Source of the DNA: Pholiota molesta
Taxonomy: Eukaryota; Basidiomycota; Agaricomycetes; Agaricales; Strophariaceae
Assembly (NCBI GenBank): GCA_014925825.1
Contig: JACGCK010000015.1
Coordinates: 558,001 to 622,000 of the forward strand
Direction of reading: 5' to 3'
DNA: 64,000 nt
A program made the translations under genes and the position numbers. Under the pieces are notes generated by a model. That model did not search any database. It was not told where the DNA came from and saw nothing but the letters and a program-made list of their open reading frames with translations. Shown here in pieces: positions 56,306 to 64,000 of this stretch. Numbering within the stretch: position 1 is the stretch's first letter; the number at the start of each line of letters is the position of its first letter.

Positions 56306-57155
56306 AGCCGCGCCTTCCTCCTCTCCATCTTACTTCCTCCACCTCGTCTCTTTTTACCCCACATCCATCCCTCTCCACATGCCCGCCGTACTCGCTTGTG
56401 GCGATGTCCGCCCATCCACGCAGGCGACTCGCGTCTGGCCCATATGATCTACGCTCCCAGAGGCAACGCACCGGGCTCATGCTTGCTCTGAGAGCGCCGA
56501 GATCTACGGTGGCGCCCAAGCAAGTACCTATAGCCCCTCAATATCGGTAACATTCCGCCTCGATTCACCCTCCACTCAATTGTACTACCCTATGCATACC
56601 CCCTGTCGTAACGTTTATTCCATCTGTTTTCTAACATATACTCCTCGCTGTCGAATCGTTTGTACCTTTTGTTCTTATGCTGTCCTTTTTGTTTTCGTTA
56701 AAAAAATACTTGTAGTATTGTCTTTCCGTCACTGTTTCAATTTGCTTTCAATATATATATTATAATACGTCAGGTTTGAGTGATATAATATCTCGTCTGC
56801 AAAGCAGCCATAGTGTCGGTCCATTCTGATCCGTAAGTAGCAGTAGCATTTGCGGAGGCAAGGAGATTGCACGCGAACACGGTGCCTGATGGCGCGATGT
56901 TGTGGCCTTGGATAGATGGTAGGGATATGCGAACGATATTATTTTTGACATCTCATTTGACAGCGCTGTTTTCAAACATACTACATCGGCGAGTATGGTT
57001 TGTGAGAGGAAGCTTTGAAGATCTATAGGGCATTGTGCGCTTTAATGCATCTGGTGGGAGACCCAGAGTTTGAAGCCACGTATTATTTGAGACAAATAGG
57101 TAATTCTCCATTCACCACTACACATGTAGAGCTTAACGTGACGCATGGCGGGTAG
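56306..57155. other. No supported gene
   Basis: 3' flank of the preceding gene, T-rich to about 56760, then mixed sequence. Confidence 0.5.
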
Positions 57156-57314
57156 GAAGCGATTGCAGCCGTCGAACGCAATCTCGAAGAACGCGCAGAT
57201 CGATTCGATTGACATCTTCTGCCGGATGCTCAGATGCTCAACAGCAGTGAGAAATAGATCTGGGCGAAAGCGAGATCGAGCAAGCTGGGAATTTGTGCTT
57301 ATACGGGAAGAGCG
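57156..57314 (+). pseudogene. Exon remnant, third copy of the 57574/62771 family
   Basis: GAAGCGATTGCAGCCGTCGA follows a TAG acceptor exactly as in exon 2 of the two full-length paralogues. The sequence then parallels the exon up to the position of IWAKADRxDW (AGATCTGGGCGAAAGCGAGA). Several small indels and an in-frame stop interrupt it, and exon 1 is absent upstream. It lies 260 bp before the intact paralogue, so it is a tandem copy. Confidence 0.65.
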
Positions 57315-57573
57315 CACCATGGTTTTGATCTAGGCGCCAGTATTGAATGAAGCACGTAAGATCTTCACGTCTTCACAAATCCAACATCTGGGGCATGTCA
57401 CTAACATGCAACCTCCGGGGCTATCGGTCCTCGAGGCCCCAAGGTGGATGACGTGTTGAATGTTCACACACTGAACCCTCTGTACCTGGCGGGCGCTTGG
57501 CGATGAGCGCTCGCCTTGAGCCCGACTTGAACCCGACCTCCCAACATCAAGCACAGTGCAAGGGACGATAACA

Positions 57574-58575
57574 ATGTTTCAAGACGGTCAAGCTTCGCCG
57601 ACTCCGTTTACTAGTCCACCGCCTCTTCACCCGAATCCCTTCGCTAGTGCATCGAGGCTTCTGCAAGTGGTGCTCCTCGCGTTTGACAAGCATGGGGATA
57701 GAGATAAAGAGAAAGATCGCTATGCCGCTATCCGATTCCCGCAGACATACGAGGTGAGTACGCTTATCCCACGGACATGCTATACAAGCATACAGATGCA
57801 GGCGCTGACTATACTATGCCGGCCTTGGGGTAGGAAGCGATCGCAGGCATCGAGCAGAACCTGGGAGAGTACCTGCTCAGCGGGACGGCGGATGCCGTCG
57901 ACATGTTTTGTCAGATGGAGAATGCTGATCGCCAATTGATATGGGCCAAATTCGATCGAGCGGACTGGGAGCTTGCACGGCAACACCTCCTGCCAGTGGT
58001 GTATAGGACTCCGGCGCTCGGTATTCGACAACAGCACTGTTTCCAACACGGTGCGGTGATGAAGTCGCTTTTCGTGAGGGGACCGATTACCATAACGCAC
58101 GGAGATAGGGAGAGCGGTGTCAGTAGATGGACTTCCGGCACTCCTAATAGGTATAACCAGACGGACCGCCCGGGGTCGTACGATGTGAGTTGTGGTTCGG
58201 CGACGCGAAAAAACTTGTTTCTCGAACCAGATTATCGAACAGGAAGCTGTAAAAGCCATTCACGACATGGTGTTGGCCAATCCGGCGGTTTGGCCGTCGT
58301 TGTACACGCTCTTCTGCGGTGAGTTTGATGTTCTGTCATGAGGAGAGACTTTCAGAGATCTGAATTGCGGTCAAGGGTTTGGTTTCTGGAAGCTTCGTTT
58401 CCGGTTCCATTACTTTATTTCGGACCAAAGTCACGGGCCCAACACAAGGCTCTGGGTAGATTTTCCTCCGGATGCGATGTCAGATGAAGAGGTATGGCGC
58501 GCCGTCGTTCCCAAGCCTCATCAGATGTTAGGCTTTACGGTATCCGAACTGGTCCCACATCAATGTTCTGGGTAG
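57574..58575 (+). CDS. Unknown four-exon protein family, member 1
   Basis: Exons 57574-57753, 57834-58184, 58243-58318 and 58358-58575 give 274 residues. Splices were set by comparison with the paralogue at 62771. Shared blocks are LQVVLLAFDKHG, RFPQTYE/EAIAGIEQNLGEYL (across splice 1), DMFCQMENAD, IWAKFDRADWELARQ, FVRGPITI, and at the end LWVDFPPDAMSDEEVWRAVV and MLGFTVSE. Intron 3 is only 39 nt and uses an AG two bases after a first AG; that junction is the least certain. Residues 7-27 are Pro-rich. No signal peptide or membrane helix. I do not recognise the family. The last nine residues (after TVSE) come from the junction of a tandem duplication of the final exon. Confidence 0.7.
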
Positions 58576-58672
58576 ATTTTTCTCTGGATGGCATGGTAGA
58601 TGAAGAAATATCGCCCGGCGCGGCGTCGTTCCCAAATCTCAGTAGATATTAGGTTTAACTGTATTCGAACGA
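58451..58672 (+). repeat. Tandem duplication of the terminal exon segment
   Basis: 58451-58552 (TCTGGGTAGATTTTCCTCC... to TATCCGAACTGG) is repeated, diverged, at 58567-58672 (TCTGGGTAGATTTTTCTCTG... to TATTCGAACGA). In the second unit the TAG of TCTGGGTAG is read in frame as the stop codon of the gene at 57574. Confidence 0.8.
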
Positions 58673-61505
58673 GAGTGAGAAATACTACCCCAATGTGTTG
58701 CCCATCAGCGATATTGGAGGATCTTACGTGTTCTTGTTAAGTCGCCAGTACGGTTAAGTATATGGGCTGTATTTGACGGGGGGAAAAAACACGGATGGCC
58801 GTTGTGGACGCGTGCATGTAAAATTATTTATCGTACACTCACTCTCACTCACCACTCATTCACCCTCACCCACCCTCACAGACTTTGACGCACGGACTTA
58901 GGTACCCTCACTGCTGGCCTTTTACCCGTGCCCCTGTCAGATGTGGATAAATTTCGCCGCGAGCGGCGAAAGAATAAGTACTGGGGGGGATAGATGACTC
59001 AGATATATTAAACATTTGTTGTATTCTAATGTTATGAGATATCTACAGTGTAAGAGCAGCTCCTGACGTATGCGTTCGCAGTAGAACTTCATTACGAGTA
59101 GAAAGGCTAGCGGCCACAAAGCGGCCATGGAACGTTGGGAACGTGCCGGGCCGTGAGCGTGTGATACTTGGTATGTACGGCCATATCCGAAGGCGTTCGT
59201 CTTTGTCTGCCTTCTGCCCTCCCCGTTCTGAGCATCGCAGCTACCCCGCCATGTCGTCCGTCCCTTTGACCTCCGTCATCGGCGGGCTTGGCTAACTTGA
59301 CTCTGGCCAGTACCGCGCCCAGTACCCCTGCACTGCCGCCGCACCCCCTCACAGGGCCCTCGAAACGCTTGGCACCACCCGCAGTCCAGACCGAGCAGAC
59401 GCGGAGGGATCAGGGGGAGGTGGAGGTGGATTACGGTCGGGGATCTGGTTCAAACCCCTTGTCTTTCGACGACGCCTTTTTCTCCCGTGCGATGGGCGAT
59501 GGATGGTGCGATGGGCTGTTCGGTGAGCGTGAGCGTTTGTGGTTGGATGATGGGGTGTTGATTGGGTGTTCATAGGACGGAAATCGCGTTTGACCTTGGT
59601 GCGTCCTCTCTGTTTCCCTATCTTCATCGTTCTATTTTTTTCGCTGTTCCCTTGCGTCCTGAATCATGGCTATGATGAGGAGTGGAACGCCTATCTAGTA
59701 GAGTCTAGTGAATATATCTTCTTATTCGCGTTCTGAACTGCTCCCTCTCCGATATTTTTTATCGTTCATTTGCGTGCCGCATAGGAAGCATGTAGTAGTA
59801 TCTGCAATTATAGTAGATTATGCCTCATCAGGGCGTTCGTTGCATGCGCTCAGAAGCATCGCAGAGGTTTGATTTCACGCGAACCAAAACATTGAAGTAG
59901 CTTCGCCACATCCAAAAACTTGCTTACCATGAATACAAGACACATCCTGACATGCGAAGGTCGATATCAAATAGGATTGAACCCAACGTCGTTTGCAGGG
60001 GAGAGTTGAGTTCGATACGTAGGACCCAAACGTGCGCTGTGTCTAAGATATCCCTATTGTCTAGTAGTCTACTGCCTCTTCGTTGACAAGAAAGCGCTGT
60101 GGTCGTCTAAGACCCACTGCATGGGACTTACGGACACGTGTCCCAAGGTATTTTGGGAGCTGAGGATGCGTCGCGTCGACGTGTCTGCCCGTAGCTACTT
60201 ACGGTATTCAAGGCCATTAATCCATGCGGCCGGCGACTTCAGCCCACCCCGCTGGCCTGCCTGTCTGTACTCCGAGGTCAGTGATACAACGTGGACAAGG
60301 TGGGAAGATGAAGGACGCACCCACATCCAGGGTTCGAATATGTGAAGATTGGTTGACCGCTCTGCCTCCGCGCAGGAGATTGGCACCGATTCTCTGCTCC
60401 ACAGGCCGTTTGAAAGTGGTTGCTATGTCGGCGTTTATCCCTTGGCGGCACAGATTTCGGGTAGCGCGGGCTGAAGTCCAGGGATGTCGATGAGGGTCGA
60501 GGTTTCGAGGCAGATCCGTTCGAGGTAGACTATGAGCTGCACGTACGAAGAGACGGGGGCGAATGCTCACCAGAAGGCACGAAGTGAAGTTAGAAAGGAA
60601 TTTCTGGGTGACATTTGGTCCAATCCAGATGCGCGATCGCCTTCGTGTAGCTGTGGGGTGTTCGATGGTGCTAGATGGAGGGAATCCGCCGTTGAGCTGG
60701 GCGCCGCCATTCAGAGACTCTTGGATCGGATGCTTGTGATATGAGCTGAAGAAATCAGCGTAGATGTGGGCTGCTCTGCCATCTGGGGTGCTGCTCCTCA
60801 AGCTCAAGTTGGGAAGTCTACTGCGACGTGGAAAGTTCTACTGGCAGCCCGACTATGCTATGTGGTAGGGTGCGATGCAGTTTCTGAAAGCTATGTTTAT
60901 AAACGTCAGAGTTTCTTACGTATTTGGATGTGAATGGGAACGTACGGATGGGTTTTGATTGCCTCTGGCAACATTTTACCGGGATCGTTGAGAAAGTCAT
61001 TCAATGGTTGTCCAAAGAAGGGTTACATGGGTAGTGTATGGAAAAGAATATTTCGACGAATAAATGAGCCTCATGCTAGCGTTCCGTTCGTTCAAACGTT
61101 CGAAGTTGATCGTCGAGAAGATGGAGATTCGAGAACTACTGAGCGCTGCAAGAGCGCTGAGCAAGTTGAGTTTCAACCATGGGTCTCCGAATCCAAGACT
61201 CCCACGCTCTCAAGCACGTGAATCAACGCCCGTTTACGCCGTGGCCGGCGGCCACTCTTCACTCTCCTGCCCACCATGGCCAGTGCTCTTCAGTACCTCA
61301 ATCCATATGCAGTTCTGCTCTCGCGCACACGCTGTATCCAGCCCCGTCCGCTATTCTAAGTCAAAAACTCTAATCGCAAAGTTCGTCTTGAAAACCGTTG
61401 TTGTGAGGACCTGCTCTTCGAGGTTCGCATCGGATCGCTATGTATAAGTACTGACGTGAATGCATTGTAAATGCAAACTTCTTCAGATATGCGAGGACAC
61501 CATAG
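58673..61505. other. No well-supported gene
   Basis: Includes a CACTCACTC/CACCCTCAC-rich stretch at 58840-58890 and GC-rich frames on both strands at 59290-59630 and 60200-60810. A GTAAGT donor sits at about 60203 on the minus strand after GLEYR, but no coherent gene model could be built. Confidence 0.45.
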
Positions 61506-61902
61506 TTTGACGAGAATGTTTTCCTCAATCAAGGGGTTTCCGAGGTCATGCTGGGCGAACTATTAAAAGTGCGTTCCTCTACTGCACTCTTTTCTTTGTG
61601 TCGTCTCAACTGCTTCGCCGTGATTCGCGTTAGCCATACACTCCCTTTCTTCTCTATCACTCGAACGTCACTAACCTCATTCTTGTAGCGCCTGGCTAAA
61701 TACTCAACAACACGAGACTCTCTATTCAAGGAGCTGAAGGAAGCGGATGCTGCGTTGATTCCCACAGACTTTCGCCAATTTGATGATCGAGGCAAAAGTG
61801 AGTCTTTTAATAAGTAATATCATGCTGTTCCTCGCTTCCGTTCAAATGCGAATAGGTACCGCCCTTATCATTGGTATCTCAGCACCTAAATGCTTACTCT
61901 GA
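61506..61902 (+). other. Candidate exon chain, gene remnant
   Basis: Three segments joined by plausible GT-AG introns: 61506-61568, 61689-61797 and 61856-61902. They read FDENVFLNQG..., RLAKYSTTRDSLFKEL... and STALIIGISAPK before a stop, 73 residues in one frame. The ALIIGI run resembles the first strand of caspase-like folds, but nothing downstream supports this. No start codon or upstream exon was found. Probably a decayed gene, or chance. Confidence 0.25.
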
Positions 61903-62770
61903 CTCATAGGCGAATGTGATCGACCATAGACTATTGTTTTCGCTGTCGATCGAAGATTCATCCCTGAATTCTGGGATTCCTCGTCTCAATGGCAGATACT
62001 CCATCACGGACGGAAACTGTGCGACCACGCAAACCCATTTCTTCGACGCTATGTTACGACCACGTTTACTTCCTTCGTGTCTTGTCACTTTGTATTCTGT
62101 ACGTACTGCCTCTTGCCTTTCGGCCCTCTCTGAGACTCTCCTTCTGTTGTTTGCTCCCGTCTTGATCGAAAATCAACGTGCTGATTTTCCCTTTTCGCCA
62201 GTATTCAGCTCCGATCGCTTGGGCCTTTCTCATCTTGGCGCGCCGAACGACGCCCTTCCAGCATATTATAGGATTATCTTTTGAGTTGTGAATCGACCAC
62301 GCCGATGGTCGGCCAGTACTCATCGGGAATGTAGGGATAAAGAGTGTATTCTTCCGTCTTTAGCTGTCATTTCGGGATAGCTTCTTTGTTTATGTGCATT
62401 TTACGATATTTATTCCCTGGATTTTGCTGTCTTGCCTTCCATTCGATGCCTCCCTGTCATTTCTCTCAACCTTCACTGTAGGCTCTCGAAGACGATCCCC
62501 GATGGGAGCATTTGACCAGATTGACGCGGATATATGAACTCGTTATTCTATGTTTCTCTAGTATACACTTTCAAATGTAAAATTTCGATCAGGGAGATAT
62601 CTCTGGAAGATGGGCAAGTAATATTCAATGAAGAGCCCACGTGCAACTTCACCTGCTCGTAGTCCGAAGATAGGTGGTAGTTACGTACTGAGCAGTCCGT
62701 GCGTGGGTTGGTGGACGCCTTCGACTCTATCTTCCACTCTCGAGTCTCGAACGGACTGCAACTGATAACG
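61903..62770. other. No supported gene
   Basis: A 122-codon plus frame (61916-62284) with GTACGT inside could be a terminal exon but has no partner in phase with the preceding segments. Confidence 0.4.
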
Positions 62771-63722
62771 ATGATCCAAGACGGCCAAGATACTCCCGCT
62801 CCACCTGAAACTACACCGAGTAGTCTTCAAGTAGTCCTCCTCGCCTATGGCAAGGACGGAAAGAGAGAGGCAGCGAAAGACCAGCACACTCTCATCAGAT
62901 TCCCGCCGACGTACGAGGTGATTGCTCGCATTCCACTGCTCGTATAGCGCTTTCGCCCAGCATGGCTTACCGTAACTAGGAAGCGATCGCGGCGGTGGAA
63001 CGCAACCTCGGCGAACATCTGCCCGGCGGCAAGGCGGATTCGATGGCTATCTTTTGTCAGATGTTGAATAGTGATAACGAATGGATCTGGGCGAAAGCCG
63101 ATCGAGAGGATTGGGACCTTGTACGGGAACGGCTGTTGGTGACGGGGAAAGCGCTCGGTCTTGGACATATTGGTCGTGCAGCGACACCGGCCTTTATCAG
63201 AGGACCGGTTACACTTGCATATAGAACGAGTGGTACCGCTAAGTGGTTTCAAATTGCCTCGAACGTCGAAATACCGCGTCCTAGATCCTACCTGGTGAGT
63301 TGTGGTGTAAATGAACGACAATTCTTCTTTGAAAGGCTGGCGGCAAAGTGCTTGCTGACATACTGAGCAGGAGGCTAGAGACCTCATTGTGTCCTCGGTA
63401 ATAACGGACTCATCCTTTTGGCCTGGAGCGTGCAGAAAATTATGTTTAGCAGAGCCAGGTCTGAGATATGCTGGTAGGTTACATTTTGTTCGTCAAAAAG
63501 AGGGTCATACTTCTTAACCATAATGCAGATGCTGTTGATCCTCTGGCACATCTCAAATTCAATTTCTGTTACTTTCTTTCGGATCCAAGCCAACTTGACA
63601 AAGGTCCGACTGCACTCTGGGCAGATTTTCCTGAGAATGCAGAGGTAGACGATGAAATATGGCGTGCATTTGTTCCTGAGCCCTATAAGGTTTTGGGTTT
63701 TTCTGTATCGGAACGAAAATAG
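62771..63722 (+). CDS. Unknown four-exon protein family, member 2
   Basis: Exons 62771-62917, 62980-63294, 63371-63473 and 63529-63722 give 252 residues, with introns of 62, 76 and 55 nt. The ATG context (GATAACG/ATG, then CAAGACGG) matches that of the paralogue at 57574. Conserved blocks: LQVVLLAYGKDG, RFPPTYE/EAIAAVERNLGEHL, IFCQMLNSD, IWAKADREDWDLVRE, IRGPVTL, LKFNFCYFLSDP, LWADFPENAEVDDEIWRAFV and VLGFSVSERK at the end. The spaced Trp and acidic blocks suggest a globular domain of about 200 residues. No secretion signal. It ends ten residues earlier than member 1, giving the likely ancestral C-terminus. Function unknown. Confidence 0.75.
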
Positions 63723-64000
63723 CGAGTTATATGACATCTAAATGTGCTGCATGTACAATATATTCATGTTCAGATCTGCTGTATCCTGCAAGTAAGAAGG
63801 GCAGGCCAGCGATGCATTTAGTTGTGGTGGACTCTGCGCATGTCAGTTAATTTATTATGCTCGTTCCAATATTTCATTCATCACACTTGGTACATAAGCA
63901 AGCGCTGTGAAAAATTTCCGTGTGGTTGTGGAATGGAGCGCCATCAAAGCGTTGACACTCGATTTTTCTCGAAAAATGAGAATCCCTCGGCAGATTTTCG
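63723..64000. other. Intergenic, window end
   Basis: 3' flank of the preceding gene; AT-rich, nothing recognisable. Confidence 0.5.

Noticed and set aside
55708..56415. 235-codon minus frame
   Set aside because: Antisense to the 55979-56305 gene, which has a clear 5'UTR intron; the minus frame has no splice or motif support.
59288..59627. Frames on both strands including a Pro-rich start and an acidic C-terminus
   Set aside because: No ATG in frame on the plus strand. A CTAAC branch and CCAG acceptor at about 59290-59311 hint at an intron, but no upstream exon in phase was found.
60217..60807. 196-codon minus frame and companion frames
   Set aside because: A GTAAGT donor lies at its 3' side, but the frame that uses it has internal stops. 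No coherent gene could be assembled.

Overview
The window looks like fungal nuclear DNA, most likely an Agaricomycete (mushroom or wood-decay basidiomycete). The coding evidence is GT-AG introns of about 50-80 nt, F-box proteins of the kind that are expanded in these fungi, and a cluster of proteins I recognise from memory as the basidiomycete-rich DUF6699 family. I see no tRNA, rRNA, CRISPR array or prokaryotic operon. All family names come from pattern recognition, not from a database search.

Positions 1-29100 are a repeat-dominated accessory region. It is built from diverged copies of a composite repeat whose most regular part is a set of about 110-130 bp foldback modules. There are about 20 of them, with nested inverted-repeat stems, usually in the order B or C, then A1, then A2, and A1 and A2 are almost always 127-129 bp apart. 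The first 16 kb is a segmental duplication (about 1-7030 and about 7560-16150). Each copy carries a gene for a small RING-H2 plus coiled-coil protein. Copy 1 (2942-3629) is intact; copy 2 (10510-11693) has lost its last RING cysteine pair to an insertion. A 1235 bp terminal-inverted-repeat element (14455-15689) sits in copy 2, and copy 1 preserves the paralogous empty site.

Positions 24000-37800 hold a single-exon F-box gene (24986-26449, minus) and two tandem paralogues of a multi-exon F-box family (29975-31892 broken, 34168-36069 apparently intact). The tandem pair lies in a second segmental duplication. A short TIR element rich in GTGCGTG inserted only in the first copy.

Positions 39000-53400 are a DUF6699 cluster: three intact genes (39143-39838, 42466-43176, 44842-45582), one split by a 1.72 kb TIR element with a 10 bp target-site duplication (47049-49548), one carrying a 1-nt frameshift (52673-53322), and possibly one more fragment. 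Several have a TATA box about 80-90 bp upstream or a short 5'UTR intron.

Positions 55900-63800 hold a small unknown gene with a 5'UTR intron (55979-56305) and two paralogous four-exon genes of a family I cannot name (57574-58575 and 62771-63722), plus a decayed third copy (57156-57314). The general picture is a repeat-rich region of lineage-specific, tandemly duplicated regulatory-type genes (RING, F-box, DUF6699) under continual attack by small non-autonomous DNA elements.
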